Part shown: in pieces, positions 31,532 to 42,798 of the stretch
How positions within the stretch are numbered: position 1 is the first letter of the stretch
Layout of the letters: each line of letters opens with the position of its first letter
NCBI GenBank assembly: GCA_029747015.1
Contig: JAKOGI010000055.1
Span: 248,001-312,000, forward strand
DNA: 64,000 nucleotides
Reading direction: 5' to 3'
Source of the DNA: Carnegiea gigantea
Lineage: Eukaryota > Streptophyta > Magnoliopsida > Caryophyllales > Cactaceae
The notes under the pieces: model-generated
What the model was told of the DNA's origin: nothing
What the model saw: only the letters and a program-made list of their open reading frames with translations
Databases searched by the model: none
Position numbers and translations under genes: made by a program

Positions 31532-32757
31532 ACTCACTTGAACACCACCTTAATCGGCCACAATTAAGGATAAGCAAGTTAAGTGTTTAAACACAACCAA
31601 GACACAAAGTCTTTTCGGTTTTTTTGATTCACCACTTCATTCTTTTACAAAAAGGGAAGCAAAGGCATTTATAAAGCCCTTGGTTACATGAAAACAAGCT
31701 TTCCTTCTAGGCAAGGAAAGGTATTAAAACTAATCCTATGCTTAAGTACACGGTTTAAGCTTAAACATGCATAATCTGAGAGTTTAAGCTACAAAACACA
31801 AGATTTCTCTTTTAAACTTTTTCCTAAGCATTAAGAAACCTTGTTGACTCAATTTCCCAGCTAGAAAGGCAAGAGTGCACGGCTAGCCACCTCAAAAGGA
31901 CTGAAAAATGCTTGTGTGCCATGTCATGCTTGAGTGGTCGAATGAGAGCTTGCAAAATGGTGGTGTTTCACTTGCTCCACGTGTCTCTCTCACAAGTGGC
32001 TGGGTGGTGGTTTATCAAGCAGCTCAAAATGACCTAGTTGGCAGTCTTCCACCTTAAGCAAACCCCTTGATGGAGGAAAACTACTAGGCTAAGTAACCGG
32101 GTGTCAGTCAGCCGGTTTCTGCCTCAACTTGCAACGCATGCTTGACACTTCAAATGATGACTAATTGCTACGTTTCTTACATGGTTGGAAACCTCAAGAT
32201 GTCTAGATTACCCTCCGTTTTGAATCATAGCAATTGGACGTCATTTGCCCCTTGAATAAGCCTGATTCCCAAAACCGTGCAGATTTGGACTCCAAAACAG
32301 CACAGGTTTACTAATTAGCTTAATTCACTAACCAATTGAACTCCAAATCTGGTAATTCCAATTGGAAATGAAAGCTAAGATCTTAAGCTTTTCACGGATG
32401 TAAAAATTGGACACTTAAACCTCATGGAAGATTAAGAAATAGAATCTCCAAAACCGGGTAAAACCTGGATGTAAACTGTCTTCAGGGTAGTTTGACTTAA
32501 ACATAGATTTTGGATGAGCAAATGAACTCCAATGAGGCTGAAACTTATTTTATTAAAAACCTAACATCCTAGGGTTTATGAGAACACCAAAATCAAGGAC
32601 TTAAGTCACCCCAAAATTAGGTGACCATAACCAGATTTCACGGTTAAGTGCAATTTGACCTGGCAGCATGGTGTATTTTGATGTCTAGGCTTGTTTTTGA
32701 TTTTTGGTTCTTGCCTAAACATTCTGGAAGTAAGGGATGACCACCAGAACTCCATCA
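31532..32757 (-). repeat. TG1 5' LTR, part 2
   Basis: Resumes after SL1 and ends AACTCCATCA, followed by TSD CTATG. Together with part 1 it is 1697 bp. Confidence 0.93.
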
Positions 32758-33435
32758 CTATGGTTTGTTCTTCGGGCTCCCTCAAACCACACTTGATCAA
32801 CAACTTTTCAAACTCTCTAGTGTACTCCTCAGCACTCATGTTACCTTGGGTAAGGTTGTGAAGTTGGGAGTAATTATCTTGTAGGTAAGACGGGGGTAAG
32901 AAACGGGCTTTAAGTTTAGCTTTCATTTTCTCCCATGTTCGAATCTTTCCCTTCCCTTGCCTAGCTCTCTTAGCACAAAGGTTGGACCACCAAAGAGAAG
33001 CATATTTACGAAGTCTAAGGGCAACAAGTTTTACCTTATTCCCTCCGAAATCTCCTTGTAGTCGAAGATCCTTTCAACGGTTTGCAACCATTCCAAAAAC
33101 TCATCGGGGTCTAGCTTCCCTTCGAACTCCGAGATCTCCACTCTGATGTCTCCATGGTGTGAGGTGGTTTTCCTTCCTCTCCTCATTCTCCCATAGGCCT
33201 CGTCTTCACTTGATGAGCTCAAGCATGGGGCCGCTCCCATTTCTTGCTCAGAATCGGAGGAGTTAGAAGATCGGGAACTCCTAATCTCCTTGCGTTTTGG
33301 CTTCAAAGATTCTCCGAGTTGTCGCTTTAAGTAGTCATTTTGACCTTTGATCTCTTCGTTTTGTTGCCTCAAGGCCTCATAGTTCTTCATGAGGGCCTCA
33401 AACTTCTCTTCCAGGGTCATGCTAGTTGCACTCAT
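32758..33435 (-). pseudogene. gag: CR4 gag N-terminal part, frameshifted
   Basis: Gag from ATG 33433-33435; this copy keeps an ATG where CR2 and CR5 have GTG and CR3 has ACA, and the longer form aligns with the MSTSM starts of TG1, CR6 and CR9. Coiled N terminus, Ser-rich linker, capsid-like EFEGKLDPDEFLEWLQTVER. A 1-nt loss near 33044-33051 shifts the frame. The remainder reads on to the TG1 insertion site at 32758, then continues at 15443 and below. Confidence 0.87.
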
Positions 33436-33470
33436 GTTGAAACAAGGTGGAACTTCACGGACTGGATGTG

Positions 33471-33708
33471 GCACGGGCGTGCTCCTAGGCACGGGGTGAC
33501 CGTGCTCAAGTTCTGGATGTGGGTGAAGTTGGGATGTGACTGGAACAGGAGTGGCATGGTCGTGTTCCTTGGCACGGGGTGACCGTGCTCAAGTGCTGGA
33601 TGTGGTGAAGCTGGAATGTGGCTGGGAAAGAAGCGTGGCACGGTCGTGCGCCTTGGCACGGGGTGACCGTGCTGATGTTCTGGCCTGTGAAAACCGTGGG
33701 CACGGTTT
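33471..33708 (-). promoter_or_regulatory. CR4 leader cluster of GCACG palindromes
   Basis: At least three GCACGRYCGTGC or GCACGG...CCGTGC pairs between PBS and gag. Confidence 0.58.
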
Positions 33709-33785
33709 TGGTGTTTTTATGGGGGAAATGTGTTCGGGTGTTTGGGAGGGTGTTGGGCGGCAAGCTTAGGCCTAGGGAAGCCTTG

Positions 33786-33797
33786 GCTCTGATACCA
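33786..33797 (-). other. CR4 primer-binding site (tRNA-iMet)
   Basis: Coding-strand TGGTATCAGAGC, extended by CAAGG; 4 nt from the 5' LTR. Confidence 0.93.
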
Positions 33798-33801
33798 AGT
33801 A

Positions 33802-34928
33802 TGATGTATCCTCAAGGGGAAAACCAACAGGATGGGAAAAGTGGCAGAAGAATGCAGAGAAAGAAAGCAAGGCAACTTTGAATTCACAAACTCACCTTGA
33901 TTGTGGATAGTAAAATCGGAACTAACACCACCCTTGGATACAGAAACACCACCAAGGATCGACGTTAGGGCCCTTAACAACCCCTTGGATACAGAAACAC
34001 CACCAAGAAGGAAGTTAAGACTCTTACTAGACCACCACTCAACCTGGCCAAAGGAAGAGATAAGCTAGAAGAGAGTTTGGGAGTTCAAAGGAGCAAAGCT
34101 CCACTTCATTCACCAATTCAGCATGATGGCCGGCCAAAGGGGCCTTGAGGCTTTAATACAAAGCTTTCAAGCTTCAAAACATAGGCCCTAGGCTACATCA
34201 CAAGCTAAACTAGGCAAAAATACAAAGATCAAATCAAAACATAAAAGGATAGATGCATCCTCCTCTTGACAACTCTTCAATGCTAATCTTGAGGATGAGG
34301 TGTCGACTTGGGGCCCAAGGGAATCTTCTTTGGCAGCTAAGTACTCTTCATGATGGCTCTTGCAAGTGGCTAAGCATAGATTAGAGCAAAATCACCTCAA
34401 TTCCTTCCCCTTGTACCCGGCTGGCAGGTTTTGGGTAAAAGGGTGTTTTGTGTCTTGTTTTGGTGGTTAATAGCTCCTCATGTGTGTAATTTGGCTGAAG
34501 TTTTTTATGGCCACTTGATAATATTTTTAAAGTAGTTTCAAACCATAAAAGTTTCAAACCAAATGGAGGAGAAATGTGCCACCAAACAGCTCCTTGATTT
34601 GGACATGTCCAGTTCAGTGCTAGGTTGGAGCTGCTGAATTTGCTTGATGATTTGAGGTATCAAATGATCTCCAAATGACTTGCAAGAGGTCTTGATGGAA
34701 AGAGCACATCTTGAACTTAAACTTGGGCTTCCTGCAACCCAATTTTAGCCCCGGGAAGATTAGGAAATAACGTGCACCAAACCGGGTTTGTGCACGGCTG
34801 AAATTCCAGTTTTGACAAAATAATTTCCTTGCTCTCCTAGGCTGATTTCTTGTACCTTGGACATGAGACTTGAACCTTTTGAGCTTCCTTGATGGCCTTG
34901 GATCATGATAGGGGATGGGCCACCATCA
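33802..34928 (-). repeat. CR4 5' LTR
   Basis: 1127 bp, TGATGTATCCTCAAGGGG to GGCCACCATCA. Hairpin module at 33931-34007. Close to the CR10 LTR. Confidence 0.94.
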
Positions 34929-37900
34929 CTTTAGATGCTCAAATCCAAGGATACAAGCATCTAACTGGAACATCAATAGATAACGCCGAGAAAGGGCATC
35001 GGCGCCTTGATTCAACTTGCCGGACTTATGCTTGATAGTAAAGTGAAAGGACTGCAGGAACTCAACCCATTTAGTATGGCGCGAGTTTAACTTATGTTGG
35101 CCTTGAATATACTTCAAAGCCTTGTGATCTGAGTGCAGAACTCACTGGCAATCAAATAATGGTTCCAATGTTCTAGGCATCGAACGATGGCATAGAACTC
35201 CTTGTCATAAGTTGAATATCTCTTTCTGGTATTACATAACTTCTCACTGAAGAAGGCCAAAGGGCGTCCTTCTTGAGTAAGATTTCCTCCAATACCAACT
35301 CCAGAAGCATCGCACTCAACTTCAAAGACTTTCTCAAAATACGGTAGAGCTAAAACCGATGCTTGAGTTAGCCTCTCTTTCACTTCTTCAAAGGCTGCTT
35401 GGGCTTTAGGATTCCAAGTGAACGAGGAACCCTTAAGAACTTCAGTCATAGGAGCTGGAATAGTGCTGAAATTACGTATGAATCTCCTATAGAAAGAAGC
35501 TAAGCCATGAAAGCTTCGAAAATCATGAATACTCTTAGGAATAGGCCAAGTCCGAATAGCCTCAATCTTGCTTTCATCTGCCTTAATTCCATCTCTTGAT
35601 ACAATATAACCTAAGAAGGTAATTTCATGGGTAAAGAAGGTACACTTCTTTACGTTTCCAAACAATTTCTCCTTTTCAAGAACAAGCATCATCTGAGTTA
35701 AGTGATCTTGATGCTCTTGCTCATTCTTGCTAAACACCAAAATATCATCGAAGTAAACGACCACAAACTTGCCCAAGTATGGCCGAAATACTTGATTCAT
35801 CAATCTCATAAACGTACTAGGGGCATTGGAAAGACTGAAAGGCATGACTAACCACTCGTATAATCCGCCCTTAGTCTTGAAAGTAGTTTTCCACTCATCG
35901 CCCTCCCTAATACGAATCTGATAATAACCGCTCCTCAAATCAATCTTACTAAACATCTTAGAGCCATATAACTCATCCAACATATCTTTAAGCCTAGGTA
36001 TAGGGTACCTATACTTGATAGTAATTTTATTTATGGCCCTACTGTCAACACACATCCTCATACTACCATCCTTCTTCGGGACCAAAAGAGCAGGAACAGC
36101 ACACGGGCTTAAGGATTCTTGTACCAATCCCTTGAATATCAGTTCTTCAACTTAACGTTGAATCTCTTGAGTTTCTTTGGGATTTGTCCTGTAGGCTGGT
36201 TTATTAGGTAGAATGGATCCTGGGATAAGGTCAATATGATGTTGAATGTCTCGCTTTAGGGGTAAACCCGAAGGTATCTTATCTGGAAATAGGTGACTGA
36301 ACTGATTCAATATGACCTTGGCTATGGGATGGGATGGAAATGGTGTTTCTGGCTCATCTTGTACTTGTAATATCCACTCTTTCAATGCCTTGAACTCATG
36401 TTGAGAAGCCTTTAAAAGTGGCTCAACATATGTCAAAAGCAAGTCAGATTGATTTTGGCTTTTTTGTGGTTTCAGTTTGTGGAGTTCAGATGGTGACATA
36501 CGATTCAGGGTAATCCTCTTGCCATCTTTGGTAAAAGAATAAGTATTAAGGTAACCATTATGCATAACCTTCCTGTCATACATCCATGGTCGTCCTAACA
36601 GAATATGGCAAGCATCCATGGGGATAACATCACACCAAAGTTCATCTTGGTATTTCTTACCAAGAGAGAATGAAATTAAGCAACGAGAGTTAACTTGTAA
36701 TCCCTTGCCTTGATTTAACCATTAAATATTGTATGGATGTGGGTGTGCCGTGGTCTGAAGACTCAATTTTTCAATCATACTCAACGAAACAACGTTGGCA
36801 CAGCTTCCTCCATCGATGATTAACGAGCACACTTTGCCTTGGACTGTACACCGTGAGTGAAAGATGTTCTCACGTTGTTCATCCTTAGCAACTCATTGAT
36901 TGCTCAATACCCTTTGAATTACTACCATCTCACCTTCATCGGCATTTTCCACAAACTCCTCCTGATCATCCTCATGATCCTCCTCAACTTTCTCCTCCTT
37001 TTCCTCCTCTCTCTCCTCGGCAAATTCTCCTTCTATGGCTTCCCATTCAGCTAAGGTAACTACCTTTTGACTAGGACAATCAGAAGCAATATGTCCTAGG
37101 CCTTGACACTTATAACATCTTTTTTGGCTTATGGGGTATGGATTAGGACGTGGGGGATCTGGTAGTGGCCTTTGAGGAGCTTGGTTCTTTTGTGGATTAG
37201 ATGGGAAAGGGGTAGATGATTTAGGCTGAGGTGTGGTACTCCCCTTGTTAAAGGGTTGCCCACGGTTCGGTGCAGAATAGGGCTTGAATGAATCACGAAC
37301 ATTCATCCTAGACTTTCTTTGTTGCTCCACCTTATGTGCTAGGACACACACTTCGTCAAAGGTGGCGTAAGCTTGCAATTCAACCACGTTGGCTATCCTA
37401 GGATCATGTCCTCCTAGGTAACGAACCATGGTCTGCTCTTCAGCCTCATGAATGTCACATTTGATCATGAGTTTCTCAAAACTCACGTGTATATTCTTCA
37501 ACACTCATTTTGCCTTGATTCAGATGGTGAAAGAGCATGTATTGATCTTGGACATACATGGAAGGCAAAAACCGTGCCTTCATCTTGGCTTTCATCTTGT
37601 CCCAAGTAGCAATCTTACTCTTCCTCTCCCTAGTTCTCTTAGCATTAAGGGTTGTCCACCATAAGGAGGCATATTTCCTTAGTCTAAGAGCAACTATCTT
37701 GACTTTCTTATCCTCCGGAATCTCCTTAAACTCAAAGATACGTTCCACTGTTTGTAACCATTCAATGAACTTATCAGGATCTAGCTTACCCTCAAACTCA
37801 GGAATTTCAACCTTGAATTCATTAGAGTTGAAAGTAGGCCGTGTTCTTCTTTGTGTTCTTTTGAATGGTACATCCTCTTCAGAGAATGATAATGCATTGC

Positions 37901-38102
37901 TAGCTTCCTCTTCATGGCCATAATCCGTCCCAATTCGAATGCTTGGTGATTCTTGAAGCTTTTGCTTTTGTTTTATGTGATTTCCAAGCTGTTTCCTCAA
38001 GTACTCATTTTGTGCTTTGAGTACTTGATTACTCACACTCATTTCTTGCATTTGCTTGGAAAGAACCTCGAGCTTTTCTTCCACAGACATGCTAGTACTC
38101 AT
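34929..38102 (-). pseudogene. gag-pol: CR6 gag-PR-RT-RNase H, multiply broken
   Basis: Gag (ATG 38100-38102, MSTSMSVEEKLEVL), CCHC knuckle (CYKCQGLGHIASDC near 37100), acidic linker, protease near 36800, RT near 35500-36050, RNase H up to the CR4 insertion. Damage: an extra A in 37478-37481 (frameshift in gag), TGA 36893-36895, CAA to TAA at 36722-36724 and 36152-36154, and a 4-nt loss near 35137 in RNase H. RT still has the [17 protein letters not shown] active site. Its RT/gag is clearly diverged from CR1-CR5, so this is a separate older family. Confidence 0.9.
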
Positions 38103-38200
38103 TGTGATCACAGGAATGAACGGTTTGTGCTTGACTGAGTTTGAACTGATTTTAGAGATAGGCTGGGAATGGCGTGGGGTTCAGGCAAGGATCTGAACTT

Positions 38201-38212
38201 GCTCTGATACCA
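38201..38212 (-). other. CR6 primer-binding site (tRNA-iMet)
   Basis: Coding-strand TGGTATCAGAGC, 4 nt from the 5' LTR. Confidence 0.93.
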
Positions 38213-38302
38213 AAATTGATGTAAGTCTCAAGGGAATGAAGCAACCCAAGTTAACTCACATCAAGGATACTAGAAAACAAGCAAACACTCACGGCCAGGG
38301 AG

Positions 38303-38337
38303 GCACGGTCGTGCTTGATGGCATGGGGTGACCGTGC
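38303..38337 (-). promoter_or_regulatory. CR6 U5 palindromes
   Basis: Plus-strand GCACGGTCGTGC (38303-38314) and a second GGCATGGGGTGACCGTGC-like hairpin, about 90 nt from the LTR end, at the same position as in TG1. Confidence 0.6.
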
Positions 38338-38609
38338 TAACTTGCTGCCTAGCTTGCCTAGAAAGTGCTTCCTTCACGGTTTGAGATGGCTTTGAGATCT
38401 AATGGAAGTCTGATGCAATAAGCTTTGTTTTGGCCTTGATTTTGTGTGGAAATGAGTAATCAAAGGAGTAAGGGAAGTGAGGAATGAAAGCAGGATTCAG
38501 AACACTAAGACGATCAATGAAGGAGCTCACGGTTTTAGAGGAGAGGAACCAAGAGCTAGCTTATGAACTTCAAGTGTGTTTAATGAAACTAGGATAGTTC
38601 TAAGCTAGA

Positions 38610-38689
38610 TGATTAGATAAGATACACCACTAATCACTTAGCTTAGGGCCCTTAATCTTGGATTAGGATAAGATACACCACCTAATCAA
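38610..38689 (-). promoter_or_regulatory. Conserved double-hairpin leader module (CR6)
   Basis: TGATTAG (38610-38616) pairs with CTAATCA (38630-38636). TTGGATTAGG (38658-38667) pairs with CCTAATCAA (38681-38689), one base bulged. GGGCCC at 38646-38651. Same loops as TG1. Confidence 0.75.
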
Positions 38690-39760
38690 GATCAAGACTC
38701 ACTTGATCACCACCTTAATCGGCCACAATTAAGGATAAGCAAGTTAAGTGTTTAAAGAACTCACAAGACACAAAGTCTTTGCTCTCAACTGAATAATCAA
38801 CTCTATGTCATTAAAATGAACATACAAGGCTTTTATATGGCCTTGAGAATACATGAGAGAGCTTTCCTTCTAAGGTAGGAAAGTCATTAAGCATGCCTAA
38901 GACTACTTAGTACACGGTTTAGCCTGAAACAAACATAAGCTGAAAGTTTATGTTACAAAGCACTATTTTATCTTTCTAAGCTCTTTCCTATGCATTAAGG
39001 AATGTCAATGACTCAATTTCCCAGCTAGGAAGGTAAGGATACACGGCTGGCCACCTCAAAAGAGCTGAAGAATGCATGGTTGCCATGTCATGCTTGAGTG
39101 GCCGTGTGAGAGCTTGCAAAATGGAGGCTTTTCGCTTGCTCCACGTGTCTCTCTCATGGGTGGCTAGGTGGTAGCTTACCAAGCAGCTCAAAATGATCAA
39201 GTAGGCAGGCACTCACCTTAAGCAAACCCCTTGAAGGAGGAAAACCACTAGGCTCAGTAACCAGGTGTCATTCAGCCGGTTTCTGCCTCAACTTGTCTCG
39301 CATGCTTGACACATCAAATGTTGACTAATTGCTACATTTCTTACATGGATGGAAACCTCGAGATGTCTAGTTTGCCCTCCAACTTGAATCGTAGCAATTG
39401 GACTTCGTTTACCCCCTGAACAAACCAGAATTCCAAAACCGTGCAGTTCATAGTGCAATTCGGGAAAGGTCAAGAGATGAACCGGTTTACGCAACCAATT
39501 GAACTCCAAATAATATGAAACTAGTTGGACTTAAAAGCTAAGATCTTGAGCTTGAAAATTCCCCAAAAAACGAGCACCAAAACATGCTTTAATCTTATGT
39601 AATCAGATAACAAAAACCAGGTGAAAATCTGGATGAGAACCTGGGTGCATCACCTTGTGTTTTCTCCATCAAGTGACTTATGGCTGTGACTTTGGACTTG
39701 ATTTCTTGATTGTTCTGGATCATTGAAACATTATTAGACCTTGAGGATGGACCTCCATCA

Positions 39761-40180
39761 CCTTCCTAGGAAGGAAAGCTTAGATGTATGCTTGCTTAGA
39801 TGCTTGCTTGCTAGGCTTGTACACTTAAGTTTCACACAGCCTTTTGCTTGTTCATTAGCTTGAATTTCATAATACACTTTTGAGAGCTTTTGCTTTCGAA
39901 TTCCAAATACTTCACTTGCTTATCCTTAATTTGGTCGATTAAGGTGGTGTTCAAGTAAGTCCTAACCTTTATTTAAGTGGTGTTTCTGTATCTTAACCAA
40001 AGATTAGGGAACCTAAGCTTGAGTTTGGTGGTGATTCTGTATCCAAACTTCGAGTTTAGCTCTATCATTTTCATTGTTCTTCTACACGGGTTCAAGGCAC
40101 CGAACTGAAATTTAGTTTGCTTAACCGTGAGCTATTGCATTCTTGCTTTAGCTTTTGTTCCTTCCTTCAAAGACACATTA
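39761..40180 (+). mobile_element. CR7: 3' LTR remnant
   Basis: The last about 420 bp of a plus-strand LTR resembling the end of the CR8 LTR (CCTTCCTAGGAAGGAAA start, TTGGTCGATTAAGG, hairpin module at about 39932-40050). It ends AGACACATTA (a degenerate TACATCA) inside CR8 integrase. CR6 cut it on the left; the rest is outside the window. Confidence 0.78.
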
Positions 40181-40182
40181 TT

Positions 40183-41055
40183 AGGTCTTTTGTTTCTGAT
40201 AGGAATACTAAGTTTTTCAGTCATTTTTGGATTACTCTGTGGAAGAAATTAGGTACTAAGCTGAAGTATGGTACTACCTGTCATCCATAAATTGATGGGC
40301 AAACTGAGGTTACTAATCGGACCTTAGGAACACTCCTAAGAGCTTGGATTAAATCTCATGCCAAGGCTTGGGATTTGCTTTTACCCCATGCAAAGTTTGC
40401 TTACAACAGGGCACCAAGCAAGGCTACTGGTCTTTCACCCTTCAAGATTGTCTACGGGATTGATCCTATTAGTACACTTGATCTTACACCACAGCCCCTA
40501 GACCAAAAGCCAAGTGCTGATGTAGCATCAAGGGTAGAAGAAATCAAGAAGATTCATGAGTTGGTAAGGAGCAAGATTAAGAAGACTAATGCCAGCTATC
40601 AAGCTCAGGCCAACAAGCTTAAGAAGAAAGTGGTGTTTCAACCTGCAGACCTCGTGTGGATTCACCTTAGGAAGGAAAGATTTCCATCCAAAAGAAAGAA
40701 CAAGCTCATACCAAGGACTGATGGTCCATTTGAGGTACTTAAATGTATAAATGACAATGCTTATAAGGTTGATTTACCAGGTGACTATGGAGTTTCAGCC
40801 GCATTTAATGTAGATGATTTAAGAGCTTACCAAGACGATGATTACCTTGCTAATTTGAGGATCAAATCTTCTCAACAAGGGGAGGATGATGGAGTTCCCA
40901 CCACCAAAGACAAGGAAGAAGGTCCAACAGGTCCATCAAGGTCTATTACAAGCTCCAAAGATCAAGCATTAGCTCAGATTGTTGAAGAGAGCCAAAATCA
41001 AACAACCGGGTTGAATAGCCAGAATGTGCTCGATTTTGTTCATCTCATTATTTAA
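40183..41055 (+). pseudogene. pol: CR8 integrase C-terminal part
   Basis: Begins at the INT core [19 protein letters not shown] (second catalytic Asp). CHP is followed by a TAA at 40288-40290 where sisters have CAA (C to T), and the next codon is also changed (ACT to ATT). It then reads through [35 protein letters not shown] and a GPFEVLKCINDNAYKVDLPG module to a stop at 41053-41055, 168 nt inside the 3' LTR, ending DFVHLII. Inactive. Confidence 0.9.
40877..40886 (+). other. CR8 polypurine tract
   Basis: AAGGGGAGGA immediately before LTR TGATGGAG. Confidence 0.85.
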
Positions 41056-42192
41056 GCTACGTTGTGGCTTAAGTCTGATATTTTTGCATTTTCGGAATCC
41101 TCATGATGTCTACTTTTAGGTCCAAGCATTAATTTCCAATCATGCACACAAGAAGTTAGGAGATCAAGGCGTTTTGTCTAACCGGCCAGTTTTGGTTCAA
41201 AACTGCACGGTTAAATGTTTTAGTGAAATTACTCTGCTTAAACATGATTTAACCTTGATTTCTTTCATGGGGGAATTTTAACACACCATAAGGTTTCCTC
41301 CCATAGCCTGAAAACAAAATCATGATCACTTTTGTTAAGCTTAATTCAGGTTTGAATACCGGGTTAAAAACTGTCCGTGAACCCGGTTTGATGCAAGCCG
41401 GCCAATTTAACTTCCTTTAAGGGTTTGCTGCTATCTAGCTAGAGTGGCACACGTCCCAAGGCTTCTAGATCAGCAATCATCAGCTGCAAAATGGTCTCAC
41501 CTTGAGAAGAGCAACCAATGAGAAGCAAGCTGCAAAAGAACATGTCTCTCGGATTCCATTGGCTAGCCGAAAAGAGAGAAGTTACTTTACGGTTGCTTCC
41601 CCCTTTTATTTTGCTAGAGCTAGTTGTATTAAGCTTAAACATGTATAGTTAAGTTGTAAACATCATTTGTATTGCTTTCCTTAATGTTTTGATTGTAATT
41701 AGATTAGGTTAAGCAAAGCATGTACACGGGTTAGCTCTAACCATGAGGGTTAGCCTAATCTAAGACATTTCCTTCCTAGGAAGGAAACCTTAGGTGTTTG
41801 CTTGCCAGCTTGTATGCTTACTAGGCTTATAAACATAAGCTGCTCATGGCCATTTGTAGCTTCATTACACTTTGAAATCAGAAAACCCGTTTGAGAGCAT
41901 TTTGCTTTCGTTTATCAAATACTCCACTTGCTTATCCTTAATTTGGTCGATTAAGGTGGTGTTCAAGTAAGTCCTAATCTTTGTTTAAGTAGTGTTTCTG
42001 TATCTTAATCAAAGTTTAGGGACCCTAAGCTAGTGTTTGATGGTATTTCTGTATCCAAACATCAGCTTAGTTCTATCTCATTCCTTGATTATCCTCACGA
42101 GTTTAGGTGGACTAAAACTAGAATTCAGCTAGCAAACTGTGCGTTCTTGATTTCTAGCTTTAGTTTTCATTCATCCCCTTGAAGATACATCA
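40887..42192 (+). repeat. CR8 3' LTR
   Basis: 1306 bp, TGATGGAGTTCCC to GAAGATACATCA. TATA-like TTATAAA at 41827-41833 and hairpin module at 41945-42063. Confidence 0.92.
41945..42063 (+). promoter_or_regulatory. Conserved hairpin module (CR8)
   Basis: TTTGTTTAAG and CTTAATCAAA (one mismatch) flank TAGTGTTTCTGTAT. A GTTTG/CAAAC stem flanks the loop ATGGTATTTCTGTATC. An upstream GGTCGATTAAGG segment precedes GTGGTGTTCAAGTAAGTC, which is shared with CR7, CR9 and TG1. Confidence 0.65.
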
Positions 42193-42798
42193 ACCACATG
42201 TAATTCAAATTGCAAAACAGCCATAAAAACAATGGATGCAATCTCAGCTTGACACCTCCTGAATTGCTAATCTTGAGGTCTTAGGTGTCAAGTTATGGCT
42301 TGAGAAGGACCAATCAGATGTCTTAGCCCATAATCAAGTACTGTTATAAGTGGATGATCCCTTGAGAACCCAAATACAAGTCATAATCAGGACATGCTGC
42401 CATTTGCGCTTTAACTGGGTAAAGAGAATTTCTCCCCTTCTTTGGCTGGATAAAAGCGAAGCTTGTCTGTAATTTAGCCCTAAATTTTTATAGGCACTTA
42501 ATAATATTTTTAGTGTATTTTCAAGCCATAAAATGTGGAAAATGAGTTGAGGACGTTTGGACCCAAAATGAGCTCCATTTCTAGAACTTGGTAGAACTGC
42601 ACACTTGATATTATGGACTAATTTGAGGGATCAAATGACCTCCAAATTGCATGAAACTTGCTTTATTTTAAAGCACAGTTCTTGAACTTAAGTATGAGCA
42701 GACTTAAGGCTTTCTAAACCCAAAAGACATAAAGGAAACAAGGTGCACAATATCAGGTATGTGTAGGGATGAACTGAGAGTTTTGACCTTCAGAATTT
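42193..42798 (-). repeat. X: old diverged CR-type LTR fragment
   Basis: About 600 bp without ORFs. Aligns by eye to the U3 half of CR1-CR5 LTRs in minus orientation: CTTGACACCTC...AATTGCTAATCTTGAGG, then the TATAGGCACTTAATAATATTT core, then GGTGCACAATATC and AGAGTTTTGACC. Strongly diverged, hence the oldest copy in the left stack. It ends abruptly at about 42798 where the TG3 LTR begins without its terminus. Confidence 0.75.

Larger units (their letters stand above)
15449..32757 (-). mobile_element. TG1: gag-only LTR retrotransposon (TR-GAG type), TSD CTATG
   Basis: Minus strand. Removing the nested CR5 and SL1 leaves LTRs of about 1696 and 1697 bp and only about 1.64 kb internal (28303-29943) with a single gag frame and no PR, RT, RH or INT. 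Perfect TSD CTATG. The Gag N-terminal two thirds and the LTR starts match CR6, so CR6-type elements are the likely autonomous helpers. The near-equal LTR lengths and intact gag suggest relatively recent mobility. Confidence 0.93.
13474..34928 (-). mobile_element. CR4: CRM-like element split by TG1
   Basis: Minus-strand copy in two pieces: 13474-15448 (gag end, PR, RT) and 32758-34928 (gag, leader, PBS, 5' LTR). TG1 lies between them with TSD CTATG at 15444-15448 and 32758-32762. Its pol 3' part is left of the window behind CR3. The right flank CTTTA (34929-34933) is the presumed TSD in CR6. Confidence 0.92.
34929..39760 (-). mobile_element. CR6: autonomous-type element, second CR family, 3' part outside window
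   Basis: Minus-strand internal region (34929-38216) and 5' LTR (38217-39760). CR4 interrupts it at 34928/34929 in RNase H; INT and the 3' LTR are left of the window. The right flank CCTTC (39761-39765) is the presumed TSD inside the CR7 LTR. Its gag and LTR type are shared with gag-only TG1. Confidence 0.9.
38217..39760 (-). repeat. CR6 5' LTR
   Basis: 1544 bp, TGATGTAAGTCTCAAGGG to ACCTCCATCA. TATA-like CATATAAAA (coding) at 38831-38839, GCACG palindromes at 38303-38337 and hairpin module at 38610-38689. Confidence 0.94.
40181..42192 (+). mobile_element. CR8: 3' portion of an older CR element
   Basis: Plus-strand integrase end and complete 3' LTR (40887-42192). CR7 is inserted in its integrase at 40180/40181. 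The right flank ACCAC (42193-42197) is the presumed TSD in old LTR X. Coding and LTR are related to CR9 but distinct. Confidence 0.87.

Noticed and set aside
42193..42798. Unique host intergenic DNA
   Set aside because: Piecewise similarity to the U3 of CR LTRs (TAATAATATTT core, GGTGCACAA, AGTTTTGAC blocks) shows it is an old LTR.
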